48,482 nucleotides of DNA from an uncultured Odoribacter sp. GTDB lineage: Bacteria > Bacteroidota > Bacteroidia > Bacteroidales > Marinifilaceae. The position numbers were made by a program, and so were the translations under genes. The notes beneath the pieces were generated by a model. That model saw only the letters and a list, made by a program, of their open reading frames with translations. It was not told the origin of the DNA and made no database searches. Shown here one piece after another: positions 14,581 to 22,642 of this stretch. Numbering within the stretch: position 1 is the first letter of the stretch; each line of letters begins with the position of its first letter. The stretch is taken from NCBI GenBank assembly GCA_910578985.1, contig CAJTSF010000017.1:1-48482 (forward strand), in the 5' to 3' direction.

Positions 14581-16533
14581 TTATGACATGGTTAATTGTT
14601 TGAGTATCTCCCGAGTCTTGGCGGCGAGGTCGTCGCTGTTCCTGATGACACCGGAGAGGGCGATGCCCCGGATACCCGTTTCCATTAAGGCGGGGATATC
14701 CTTTTCCGTGATGCCGCCGATGGCGAACACCGGTATGCGGATGCCGTGCTCCCGCATCAGCCCCATCAGACGGCGGTAGCCTTCCATCCCGAGTATGGGG
14801 CTGAGCCGTTCTTTCGTCGTGGTATAGGCGTAAGGTCCCAGTCCGATGTAATCCACCCCTTGCCGGTGGCGGAGCTGTATATCTTCCCACGTGTTGCACG
14901 TGGCGCCGATGATTTTCCCTTTGCCCAACAGCTGCCTTGCCTCCGTCGGATTCATATCCTCCTTGCCGAGGTGCACGCCGTCGGCATCCAGTTGCCGCGC
15001 CGCTTCGGGACTGTCGTTCACGATGAACAGGGCGCCGTGGCGGCGGCACACCTCCTTCATTTTCCGTCCCGTTTCCAGCAATTCGGCAGGCGAGACGCCC
15101 TTCATGCGGAGTTGCACCCAGCGCATACCTCCCCGGCACACCGCCTCCGCCTGTTCGCATAGCGTCATTCCCTCCTTCGGGGCGGTAATGTATTGCAGGG
15201 GCAGCTCCGAGGGGAGCGGGAGGGAAGCGGAACAAGGTGCCGGCGGCATAGGCAGCAATCCTTCTGTACCCCCGATGATTTGTGCTACGTAGGTCTGTGC
15301 CTCTCGGCACGCTTCCGGCAGCGCTGTTCCTTGCGCCAGGCGGGCGGCGATGGAGGAGGAGAGCAGGCAGCCTGTGCCGTGCTTCGTTCCGGTGCTTTTC
15401 TGCACCGTAAACCGGTATATCTTTTCCGGTGTCACTAAGCGGTCGGTGGACAATTTCCCCTTGTTGTGTCCTCCTTTCCACAGAATACACACCCCGTGGC
15501 GGCGGGCAATGCCTTGCAGGGCTTCCATATTGGCGTTTTCCCCAAAAAGGAGCGGCAACTCCTCCGTGTTCGGGGTAACCAGGTATATCCCGTCCAGCAA
15601 CTCCTGCCACCCTTTCGGCGCCTGCGTATGGAACACCTCCCCGGCGGTGGCTTTCAGGATGGGGTCCCAGATGATTTTCACGTCGGAAACCTCCTCCCGC
15701 ACATACTTCACCACCTGTGCCAATACCTCGAAATCCCTCACCAAGCCGATTTTGACAACCTCCGGGCGGTGCTTCCGGAACAGCACGCCGCACTGCCGGA
15801 TGATTTCCTCCGCGGGTATCCACCGGGTACCCTCATACCTCTCCTCGTTTTGGAACGTGAGTGCCGAACAGACCCCCAGCCCGTAGGCGCCGGCGGCTTC
15901 CACCGCCCGCAGGTCGGCGCTCACGCCTGCGCCCGACGAGGGGTCAAAGCCTCCGATGCTCATCACGAACGGTGTGCGCAGGCGTCTCCACCGCGGCAAT
16001 GCCTCCTTCGGGCGTTCCCACAGGTAGCCCAGCACCGCCACTCTCGCGAACCCCGCCAGCCGGCAGGCGTCCGTCCGCTCCGGCGTCACGCCCCCCAAGG
16101 CAACCACCGGCACGGCGATGCCCGACAAATCCGGCATCCCGCCGAAAGCGGCGGTGTATCCCGCTTTTGAAATACTGTCGAACACCGGGCTAAGGAAACA
16201 GTATGCCGGCGTAAACGGCAACGCCCGGATTTCCTCCGTGCTGTGGCACGAGACGCTGACCTGCATTCCCGCATAGCGGGTGTGTTCGCTTGCCTCTCCC
16301 GACCGCAAATGTATGCCACGCAACTGGTATTTCTCCGCCAGTGCGTAATGTGCGTGTATCACCACCCGCCTGCGGTATCGCGGCTCTATCCTCCGGATAA
16401 ACGCCTCGTATGCTTCCGCGGAGGCGCCCGGCTTCCGCAGGTGCAACGTCTCCAGCCCGTTCGCGAAGAGCAGGTTGCAGATGACCGTTTCGTCCGGTAC
16501 CGCCGTCGGCGGGGTAATGACAATGAACTGCAT
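14581..16533 (-). CDS. Trifunctional TenI/ThiE-like - ThiD - ThiE fusion
   Basis: A 650-residue fusion of three thiamine domains. Residues 1-185: a ThiE/TenI-like barrel (ETLHLRKPGAS, SVSCHSTEEI, FLSPVFDSISKAGY, VVALGGVTPE), degenerate relative to ThiE and probably the thiazole tautomerase or a non-catalytic relative. Residues 189-425: ThiD, HMP/HMP-P kinase (SIGGFDPSSGAGVSADLRA, DPILKATAGE, GHNKGK, and HGTGC389LLSSS with the catalytic cysteine). Residues 446-650: ThiE, thiamine phosphate synthase (WVQLRMKG, FIVNDSPEAARQLDADGVHL, YIGLGPYAYTTTK, VFAIGGITEKDIP). One chain could thus phosphorylate HMP-P and couple it to thiazole. It starts 5 nt after thiC and runs into thiG. The domain calls are firm; the function of the first is inferred. 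Confidence 0.9.
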   Translation of the reverse strand: MQFIVITPPTAVPDETVICNLLFANGLETLHLRKPGASAEAYEAFIRRIEPRYRRRVVIHAHYALAEKYQLRGIHLRSGEASEHTRYAGMQVSVSCHSTEEIRALPFTPAYCFLSPVFDSISKAGYTAAFGGMPDLSGIAVPVVALGGVTPERTDACRLAGFARVAVLGYLWERPKEALPRWRRLRTPFVMSIGGFDPSSGAGVSADLRAVEAAGAYGLGVCSALTFQNEERYEGTRWIPAEEIIRQCGVLFRKHRPEVVKIGLVRDFEVLAQVVKYVREEVSDVKIIWDPILKATAGEVFHTQAPKGWQELLDGIYLVTPNTEELPLLFGENANMEALQGIARRHGVCILWKGGHNKGKLSTDRLVTPEKIYRFTVQKSTGTKHGTGCLLSSSIAARLAQGTALPEACREAQTYVAQIIGGTEGLLPMPPAPCSASLPLPSELPLQYITAPKEGMTLCEQAEAVCRGGMRWVQLRMKGVSPAELLETGRKMKEVCRRHGALFIVNDSPEAARQLDADGVHLGKEDMNPTEARQLLGKGKIIGATCNTWEDIQLRHRQGVDYIGLGPYAYTTTKERLSPILGMEGYRRLMGLMREHGIRIPVFAIGGITEKDIPALMETGIRGIALSGVIRNSDDLAAKTREILKQLTMS

Positions 16534-16538
16534 GGCGG

Positions 16539-18293
16539 CTATTTCTCTTCGTTGATTTTATCCCTCAGCTTCTTGCTGGCGCGCATCGAGCAAAAATGCT
16601 CGCCGCACATTGAGCAGAAATGCGCCTCCTTGTGTCCCTCCTCGGGCAGCGTTTCGTCATGGAATCGGAGCGCCTTCTCGGAGTCCAGCGCCAGGTGGAA
16701 CTGGTCTTTCCACCGGAACTCGAACCGTGCCTTGCTCATCGCGTAATCGCGGAAGCAGGCCGCCGGATGCCCTTTCGCTAGGTCGGCGGCATGGGCTGCC
16801 AACTTAAAGGTAATCACCCCCTCCTTCACATCGTCGCGGTTCGGCAGACCGAGGTGCTCCTTCTGCGTCACATAGCACAGCATCGCCGTGCCGAACCACC
16901 CGATCATCGCCCCCCCGATGGCGGACGTGATGTGGTCATACCCCGGCGCGATGTCCGTCACCAGCGGTCCCAGCGTATAGAACGGCGCCCCGTGGCAGTA
17001 TTCCAACTGCAAATCCATGTTCTCCTTGATTTTGTGCATCGGCACATGCCCCGGACCCTCGATGAACGCCTGCACGTCATGCTTCCAGGCCATCTCGCAC
17101 AGCTCCCCGAGGGTTTTCAGTTCCTCGATTTGCGCCTTGTCGTTGGCGTCCGCGATGCAGCCCGGGCGCAATCCGTCGCCCAGCGAAATCCCTACGTCGT
17201 AGCGCGCCAGAATTTCGCATATCTCCTCGAAATGCTCGTAGATGAAACTCTCCCGCTTGTGCGTCGTACACCAGTGCGCCATAATGGAACCGCCGCGGGA
17301 TACGATACCCGTCAGCCGCTTCAACGTCAGCGGCACATGCTTCCACCGCAACCCCGCGTGTATCGTAAAGTAGTCCACCCCCTGCTCCGCCTGTTCGATG
17401 AGCGTATCGCGGAAAATCTCCCAATCCAGTTTCTCCACGTCGCCCCCGACTTTCTCCAGCGTCTGGTAGAGGGGCACCGTCCCCACCGGCACGGGCGAGT
17501 TGCGGATAATCCACTCCCGCGTCTCGTGAATGTTCTTCCCCGTCGAGAGGTCCATCACCGTGTCCGCGCCCCAGCGGAACGCCCACACCGCTTTCTCCAC
17601 CTCCTCCGCGATGGAGGAGGTCACGGGGGAGTTGCCGATGTTGGCATTGATTTTCACCAGGAAATTCCGCCCGATAATCATCGGCTCGCACTCCGGGTGG
17701 TTCACGTTCGCCGGAATTACCGCGCGTCCCGCCGCCACCTCCTGCCGCACGAACTCCGGCGTGATGTACTCCGGAATATCCGCCCCGAATGCCTCGCCTT
17801 TCTCCTTCCGGTACTTCTCCCGGATGCGGTCCGCCAACTGGTTCTCGCGGATGGCGACATACTCCATCTCCGGCGTGATGATGCCCCGCCGCGCATACGC
17901 CATCTGCGTAATGCGCTCTCCCGTGCGCGCCACCCGCGGCATCGTATTCACGTGCTCGAACCGCAGCTCGTCCAGCGAACGGTCCGCCTGGCGCATCCGC
18001 CCGTATTCCGAACTCAATCCGTCCAGTTGTATGGTATCCTGCCGTTCTTCTATCCATGCTTCCCGCACTTTCGGAAGCCCCTTGTACAGATCCACCGTAT
18101 ACTCCGGGTCCGTATAGGGTCCCGATGTGTCGTACACCACCACCTCCTCGTTTTCAATCTTGCTCCCGTCCGTGTCCACCGTCGGCGACAGCATGATGCG
18201 GCGCATCGGCACCCGCACATCCGGGCGCGACCCTTCCACGTAAATCTTTTCCGAGCCGGGCAACGCACCCGCTGTTACATTAAATTGTTCCAT
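16539..18293 (-). CDS. thiC: Phosphomethylpyrimidine synthase
   Basis: Radical SAM conversion of aminoimidazole ribotide to HMP-P. 584 residues, a usual length. C-terminal cluster motif C560-x2-C563-x4-C568 (CSMCGEHFCSM). Also GRNFLVKINANIGNSPVTSS, ALRWGADTVMDLSTG-like (here FRWGADTVMDLSTGKNIHE) and the H-V-P zinc region (GPGHVPMHKI). It lies 26 nt after thiS and 5 nt before the fusion gene. Confidence 0.98.
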   Translation of the reverse strand: MEQFNVTAGALPGSEKIYVEGSRPDVRVPMRRIMLSPTVDTDGSKIENEEVVVYDTSGPYTDPEYTVDLYKGLPKVREAWIEERQDTIQLDGLSSEYGRMRQADRSLDELRFEHVNTMPRVARTGERITQMAYARRGIITPEMEYVAIRENQLADRIREKYRKEKGEAFGADIPEYITPEFVRQEVAAGRAVIPANVNHPECEPMIIGRNFLVKINANIGNSPVTSSIAEEVEKAVWAFRWGADTVMDLSTGKNIHETREWIIRNSPVPVGTVPLYQTLEKVGGDVEKLDWEIFRDTLIEQAEQGVDYFTIHAGLRWKHVPLTLKRLTGIVSRGGSIMAHWCTTHKRESFIYEHFEEICEILARYDVGISLGDGLRPGCIADANDKAQIEELKTLGELCEMAWKHDVQAFIEGPGHVPMHKIKENMDLQLEYCHGAPFYTLGPLVTDIAPGYDHITSAIGGAMIGWFGTAMLCYVTQKEHLGLPNRDDVKEGVITFKLAAHAADLAKGHPAACFRDYAMSKARFEFRWKDQFHLALDSEKALRFHDETLPEEGHKEAHFCSMCGEHFCSMRASKKLRDKINEEK

Positions 18294-18319
18294 ATCGAAT
18301 GTTTTTTGCTATTTCCGTT

Positions 18320-18520
18320 TCATCCCCCCTGCACCGCCTTGATAACAATCACCCGTGCCCCTTCCGTGAGCGCCGTCTTGTCCCATTGCGCCTTGGGCAC
18401 CACCGTGTCCTCCACCGCCACCGCCACGTTCACCGGCGCAATCCCTTCCTGCGCCAACAACTCCGCGACGGTTGTGCCTTCGGCACACGCCACCGCGGCA
18501 TCGTTCATAAATATCTGCAT
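18320..18520 (-). CDS. thiS: Sulfur carrier protein ThiS
   Basis: A 66-residue ubiquitin-like protein ending in the essential Gly-Gly (IKAVQGG). The C-terminal glycine is adenylated by ThiF and becomes the thiocarboxylate used by ThiG. First gene of the operon, about 20 nt downstream of the TPP riboswitch. Confidence 0.95.
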   Translation of the reverse strand: MQIFMNDAAVACAEGTTVAELLAQEGIAPVNVAVAVEDTVVPKAQWDKTALTEGARVIVIKAVQGG

Positions 18521-18540
18521 GTCAAATACATTAAATTAAA

Positions 18541-18615
18541 CTTCCTACGCCGGCACTACCCGGATCAGGTTCAAGGGTATAATCTCAGCCCGTCGTGTTA
18601 AGGCACCCCCTCCGA
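18541..18615 (-). promoter_or_regulatory. TPP riboswitch (THI element)
   Basis: On the minus strand the aptamer opens GGGGGTGCC, has the conserved GGGCTGAGA, an ACCC arm, the TGAACCTGATCCGGGTA core and closes with TGCCGGCGTAGGAAGT. These are the defining THI-box blocks in the right order. It lies between the promoter and thiS, so the whole operon should be repressed by thiamine pyrophosphate. With no terminator hairpin and T run visible before the ATG, control of translation initiation at thiS is more likely. Confidence 0.96.
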
Positions 18616-18625
18616 TAATTCGCCC

Positions 18626-18657
18626 CAAAGGTACGTCAAAAATCACAAACCGCCAAG
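18626..18657 (-). promoter_or_regulatory. thi operon promoter
   Basis: On the minus strand CTTG (18657 to 18654), a 20-nt spacer and TACCTTTG (18633 to 18626) form a near-consensus promoter whose start point falls just before the TPP aptamer. Confidence 0.7.
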
Positions 18658-18705
18658 CCTTTCCCCGCTCTTTTGCTTTTTCATGTTGTTTGCTTCTTTT
18701 TTTTT

Positions 18706-18868
18706 AGGTTGCGCCTAATCCGCTCCGTGGTTCCTTGCTCTTTCCATCGTACTTTTGTCGGGACTGAGACGGAGTTCGGTCGCTCGGAAGCGACCGAGGA
18801 TCGAGGGAGGAGCGAAGCAGCAGCGAAGAAGGGGGCAAGGAACCACGGAGCGGATTAGGCGGCAACCT
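18706..18868. repeat. 163-bp element with 33/34-bp terminal inverted repeats
   Basis: The left arm (18706-18738) and right arm (18835-18868) are reverse complements except for one extra base in the right arm; the shared core includes CCTAATCCGCTCCGTGG. Inside, TCGGTCGCT and AGCGACCGA (about 18776-18797) form a second perfect 9-bp hairpin, and a TAnnTTTG box (18750-18757) is present on the plus strand. It could be a MITE-like or REP-like dispersed element or a structured RNA. No target-site duplication is evident. It lies between the thi promoter and the MFS 3'-end remnant. Confidence 0.75.
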
Positions 18869-18893
18869 GCCGTTACTGGGACTTGTTTGCATC

Positions 18894-19031
18894 ATTCTTT
18901 CCGCCATTGCAGGAGGAGGAAGAGGAGTCCGGGGAGGAAGATGGCGAGGGCGGCGTGGGTCAGGCAGAAGGAGACGGCGACGATGAAGAGGAGGATGAAC
19001 GTGTAGGTCTTGTTTTCTCCCAAGCGGGCGC
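18894..19031 (-). pseudogene. Internally deleted copy of the MFS gene 3' end
   Basis: These 138 bp equal 20415-20774 (360 bp) after removal of two blocks, 210 bp and 12 bp. The first junction lies at GATGGCGAGGGCGG, present twice in the intact gene (20461-20474 and 20671-20684); the second lies at a short CGA repeat. Both deletions are multiples of three, so the minus strand still reads in frame into LPGLLFLLLQWRKE and a stop. The fragment lacks a start and most of the transporter, so it is a remnant. Confidence 0.85.
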
Positions 19032-19193
19032 CGACGGCTGCGGCGAGTTCACGATAGCTTTCGAAAAGAAACCGGTGTGGGACATTTACATCTACTTCGC
19101 CCGCGAGGACGGCACCGCATACTCCCCGAGCCGCTATCTTTTTGTATTTTATAGTATAAAGAAGATATGGGATAACATGTTATACAGCTTATT
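19032..19193. other. Unassigned stretch with a possible plus-strand coding remnant
   Basis: Right of the MFS copy, the plus strand from about 19045 to 19140 reads with good codon choice as EFTIAFEKKPVWDIYIYFAR followed by EDGTAYSPSRYLF, without a start of its own. The reverse strand is also open in this GC-rich piece, so coding is uncertain. From about 19140 the sequence turns abruptly AT-rich. No RNA gene or promoter was recognised. Confidence 0.3.
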
Positions 19194-20036
19194 TTATGAA
19201 TAGTACTCTTCAAATATAGTATATAATTTAATATGTTTGATAGTAACTAAAGGTAATCTATTTGGATTTCGAATAGATGAATAAGATACATCAATATTAT
19301 TTTCTGTGTAAATATTGTAAGAATAATCTGTGACAATATTGAATTCACATTTGAAACTGGATTGATAAGCACAGGCATTACAACAATAGTATGACGGGAA
19401 ATAATTTTCGAATCCTTTTCCTAAATATTCTAGAGCATTCATTGTTGCATATATAGAAACATCTCCTACTCCATTGCCTTGCATATCTGAATATTTGAAG
19501 TTGATGTAGTCGGATAGATGATTTCCACTTGGAATGTTATTATATAGTTTGGATAGTTTTATGAAATTTTGAGGATGTTCTCCTCTTTTCAATACAATTC
19601 CACTGTCAGTTTTGCTAAGTGATTTACTTTTTGTTTGGTTCTCCCATGCGTAGCCGCTGTTCAGTCTTTTGATTTTCCTTTTGGTTTCGCGGGCAGTCTT
19701 GTTTTGCAATTCAAAACTTTCTCGGACATATTCAAAGATATTTTCGGAAATGCGTACCTGTTTTCCCGAAGTGACGTCAAGAACGATTTGATTGTTCTCG
19801 ATGTGGGAGTGGCGAAAAAGACGGTTGAAAGCAGGCAGGTAAATATGAACTTCTCCCCAAATGAGTTCCGGATTGTATAAATCACCGTCAATGGCAAGAA
19901 AAGCGGAATCTTTGTAGGTTTCGAGCAGTTGCTCAGGAGTGAGCGCAGCCTGTTGCTGATTCAGACAACTTGCCAAACTGAGGATAAACAGGCATCCAAT
20001 GGCTGTACTGACGATGGAGGTTAGGTTTGTTTTCAT
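19194..20036 (-). CDS. Orphan lipoprotein, unknown function
   Basis: A 280-residue protein. Its signal peptide ends in the lipobox L-A-S-C24, so it is a probable lipoprotein. I recognise no domain. A C-terminal cysteine group (YYCCNACAYQSSFKC, about residues 219-233) could bind a metal or form disulfides. The 3' half is clearly more AT-rich than all neighbouring genes, hinting at recent acquisition. Upstream lies a broken membrane gene on the same strand, and both sit between the deleted MFS copy and the intact MFS gene. Confidence 0.6.
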   Translation of the reverse strand: MKTNLTSIVSTAIGCLFILSLASCLNQQQAALTPEQLLETYKDSAFLAIDGDLYNPELIWGEVHIYLPAFNRLFRHSHIENNQIVLDVTSGKQVRISENIFEYVRESFELQNKTARETKRKIKRLNSGYAWENQTKSKSLSKTDSGIVLKRGEHPQNFIKLSKLYNNIPSGNHLSDYINFKYSDMQGNGVGDVSIYATMNALEYLGKGFENYFPSYYCCNACAYQSSFKCEFNIVTDYSYNIYTENNIDVSYSSIRNPNRLPLVTIKHIKLYTIFEEYYS

Positions 20037-20141
20037 AATATTGAATTTTGCGTGAATGATTATGCAATATTAAAGAAATAAAATGAAAAAGAGAAGATGG
20101 AACCGTTTTTTTTGTCGTCACAGGGAACGGTTGCGGTGAGT

Positions 20142-20380
20142 TTACGATCTGTCTTTTCGTCTTATAAACCAATATTTGGTAAGGAATGAAATGATACAAG
20201 AGAGTATGGGGGCGATTATTGACCATAGTAGCATTATAATTCCAATCCCATACAAAACTGAATAACACGATTGTAAGAAGAATTGTTGTGGACAGAAACA
20301 GATACCCTGCCAATTTCCACCATTGATTGCCTTTGTATAGTTTCCAGGTTACAGCACTGCCTACAAGAGGTTTTGTTCAT
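20142..20380 (-). pseudogene. Frame-disrupted two-helix membrane protein
   Basis: One minus-strand frame reads SAVTWKLYKGNQWWKLAGYL followed by a hydrophobic helix FLSTTILLTIVLFSFV. A second helix, GIGIIMLLWSIIAPILSCII, ending FIRRKDRS and a stop at 20142, continues in another frame, so a single indel near 20240-20250 would join them. The first frame meets a stop upstream and lacks a start codon; an ATG at 20380 is in a different frame. It looks like the remains of a small inner-membrane protein, with no family recognised. Confidence 0.45.
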
Positions 20381-20412
20381 GGTTTGGTCAGTGACAAAGG
20401 GAGGTAAATATG

Positions 20413-21576
20413 TTATTCTTTCCGCCATTGCAGGAGGAGGAAGAGGAGTCCGGGGAGGAAGATGGCGAGGGCGGTGATCTGGAGGGCGAGGGCGAGGGAG
20501 AAGGCGTCGTTGAGCCAGCCGATGAAGGGTGCCATGAGGGCGAAAGTGAGGCGGATGATGAAGTTGCGGATGGAGAGGACGGTGGCGCGCATTTCGGAGA
20601 AGGTCTGGCGGTTGATGTAGCCTTTGAGGATGGGAGTGGCGAAGCCGCGGACGATGTAGAAGAGGAAGAGGATGGCGAGGGCGGCGTGGGTCAGGCAGAA
20701 GGAGACGGCGAGGTAGCCGCCGACGATGAAGAGGAGGATGAACGTGTAGGTCTTGTTTTCTCCCAAGCGGGCGCTGAGGGCGTCCGAGTAGAGGGCGGCG
20801 ATGCCGACGACGAGGTTGAGGACGGTCCACACGACGCCGAAGAGCTCGGTGGGGAGGTCGATGTGCATGAGGACAGGCTGCACGAACCATGCCATGGTAA
20901 GGGTGGAGGCGCCGATGATGCCCGAGAAGAGGATGTCGTAGCGGAGGGTGCGGTTGCGGACGAGGGAGTAGTGGAGGATGTTCAGGATGTTGCGCAGGGG
21001 GTGGAGGATGCGGGTGCGGGCGTTGTATTCCTTGAGGGAGAGGGCGGCGGGGATGCCGATGAAGGCGACGCCCATCTGGCAGTAGAACGGCAGGCGGAGG
21101 AAGGAGGCGGCGAGCAATCCGCCGCAGATGCCGGCAAGGGCTTCGGAGAAGTTGCCGACCATGATGACCCGTCCTTCGTATTTGAGGTAGTCTTTCTCGC
21201 GCCGGTGGCGGAGCATGGTGTCGTAGAGGAGGGCGGAGTCGGCGCCGGAGACGAGGCTCTGTCCGATGCCCAACAGGATTTCCGCGAGTAGGAAGGCGCC
21301 GAAGGTGTAGGCGAGGGAATAGGTGACGGTTCCCCCGAAGGCGATGAGGCAGCCGGCGAGCAGGCATTTCTTGCGTCCCCAGGCGTCGGCGAGGTAGCCG
21401 GTGGGGATGTCCAGAGCAACGGAGACGATGGAGTAGACGCTTTTGAGGAGGAAGATTTCTTTCAAGCCCAGTCCGTTTTCCTGGTAGAAAAGCACGATGA
21501 TGGGCATGATCAGGGAGAACCATTTGGAGACCTTGATGCAGTAAAGCGCCGTGATATTTCTTTGGAGTGTGCTCAC
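20413..21576 (-). CDS. MFS transporter
   Basis: A 387-residue, 12-helix major facilitator. The loop 2-3 signature is present as GYLADAWGRKKCLL, with IPTGYLAD preceding it. Hydrophobic segments fill both halves and the C-terminus ends LLLLQWRKE. The GTG at 21576 is preferred: the longer in-frame start (TTG at 21600) would lie on the -7 box. Substrate cannot be told. It is a single gene, divergent from ptb, and its 3' end is duplicated in deleted form at 18894-19031. Confidence 0.85.
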   Translation of the reverse strand: MSTLQRNITALYCIKVSKWFSLIMPIIVLFYQENGLGLKEIFLLKSVYSIVSVALDIPTGYLADAWGRKKCLLAGCLIAFGGTVTYSLAYTFGAFLLAEILLGIGQSLVSGADSALLYDTMLRHRREKDYLKYEGRVIMVGNFSEALAGICGGLLAASFLRLPFYCQMGVAFIGIPAALSLKEYNARTRILHPLRNILNILHYSLVRNRTLRYDILFSGIIGASTLTMAWFVQPVLMHIDLPTELFGVVWTVLNLVVGIAALYSDALSARLGENKTYTFILLFIVGGYLAVSFCLTHAALAILFLFYIVRGFATPILKGYINRQTFSEMRATVLSIRNFIIRLTFALMAPFIGWLNDAFSLALALQITALAIFLPGLLFLLLQWRKE

Positions 21577-21597
21577 TTGTGTGTTCGTTTGCAGGGA

Positions 21598-21605
21598 CAA
21601 AGATA
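21598..21605 (-). promoter_or_regulatory. -7 box of the MFS gene
   Basis: TATCTTTG on the minus strand, perfect TAnnTTTG, 22 nt before the GTG start at 21576. Confidence 0.5.
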
Positions 21606-21665
21606 GGAATAAAAGTCGTTGCGGAGGAAAGATTGCACATAAAAGAAAAAAGTGTGCAATATTCT

Positions 21666-21695
21666 TTTGGATAAACGGATTAATGCCTATTTTTG
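21666..21695 (+). promoter_or_regulatory. ptb-bioD operon promoter
   Basis: TTTG (21666-21669), an 18-nt spacer and a perfect TATTTTTG (21688-21695); leader of about 25 nt before the ATG at 21728. Confidence 0.6.
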
Positions 21696-21727
21696 CATCG
21701 AATTGTAACTAAAATAATCGATGCGCT

Positions 21728-22636
21728 ATGAGAATTGAAAAGATAAATGACATTTACGAAGTGTTGAAAGGGCATGCCGCGAAGAAAAGGCTGGTGGTTG
21801 CCTATGCCAATGACAGCCATTCCATCGAGGCGGTGCACATGGCGGTGAAAGCCGGTCTGGTCGAGGGGATTCTGGTGGGCGACACGGAGGTCATCAAGAA
21901 GGTTTGCGAGGAGCACGGGTATGATGCTTCGGTTTTCCGGATTGTGCATGAGACCAATGACGTGAAGTGTGCGGAGAAGGCGGTGGAGCTGGTGCGTAAC
22001 GGCGAGGCGGACGTGATTATGAAGGGGTTGGTGAGCACGGACAAGTATATGCGTGCCATCCTGAACAAGGAGAAAGGACTGCTGCCTCCGAAGGCGACGT
22101 TGTCGCATGTGGCGGTGATGGAGAATCCGAATTATCATAAGCTGTTGATTGTGAGCGACTGTGCTATTATTCCCTGTCCCGACTTGGATCAGAAAATCGC
22201 GATTGTGAAGTATGTGACCAAGACGGCACGGGCATTGGGCATCGAGACGCCGAAGGTGGCGATGATTGCGCCGACGGAACAGGTGCTTCCGAAAGTGCAG
22301 TCGGCGGTGGATGCCGCCATTATTGCCAAAATGGGTGAGCGGGGACAGATTCCGGGAGCGGTGATTGAAGGGCCTGTGGCTTTGGATGTAGCCATCGACA
22401 AGGAAGCGGCGGAAATCAAGAAGATTCGTTCGGTGGTGGCAGGCGATGCGGATTGCCTGGTGTTCCCGAACCTGGAGTCGGGGAATGTGTTCTATAAGAC
22501 GAATTCCAAGCTGGGCAATGCGAGAATCGGGGCAATCCTGATGGGCGCCAAGGTGCCGAGCGTGTTGTCATCCCGGGGAGACAGCGTGGATACGAAGTTG
22601 AATTCCATTGCTTTGGCTGCGATTCTTTCAGAGTAA
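21728..22636 (+). CDS. ptb: Phosphate butyryltransferase-like acyltransferase
   Basis: A 302-residue member of the phosphate acetyl/butyryltransferase family, shorter than Pta of this window (334) and closer to Ptb: V-M-K-G-L-V-S-T-D-K-Y-M-R-A-I-L-N, LSHVAVMENPNYHKLLIVSD, then GPVALDVAIDKEAA and NLESGNVFYKTNSKLG. It would exchange CoA for phosphate on butyryl- or another short or branched acyl-CoA. No butyrate kinase is adjacent; bioD starts 6 nt after the stop. Acyl specificity cannot be read from sequence. Confidence 0.82.
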   Translation: MRIEKINDIYEVLKGHAAKKRLVVAYANDSHSIEAVHMAVKAGLVEGILVGDTEVIKKVCEEHGYDASVFRIVHETNDVKCAEKAVELVRNGEADVIMKGLVSTDKYMRAILNKEKGLLPPKATLSHVAVMENPNYHKLLIVSDCAIIPCPDLDQKIAIVKYVTKTARALGIETPKVAMIAPTEQVLPKVQSAVDAAIIAKMGERGQIPGAVIEGPVALDVAIDKEAAEIKKIRSVVAGDADCLVFPNLESGNVFYKTNSKLGNARIGAILMGAKVPSVLSSRGDSVDTKLNSIALAAILSE

Positions 22637-22642
22637 TTCGAT

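Noticed and set aside
18883..19203. A 106-residue acidic protein on the plus strand
   Set aside because: Its first half is the antisense of the MFS 3'-end copy; only the piece after about 19045 could be a coding remnant and it has no start.
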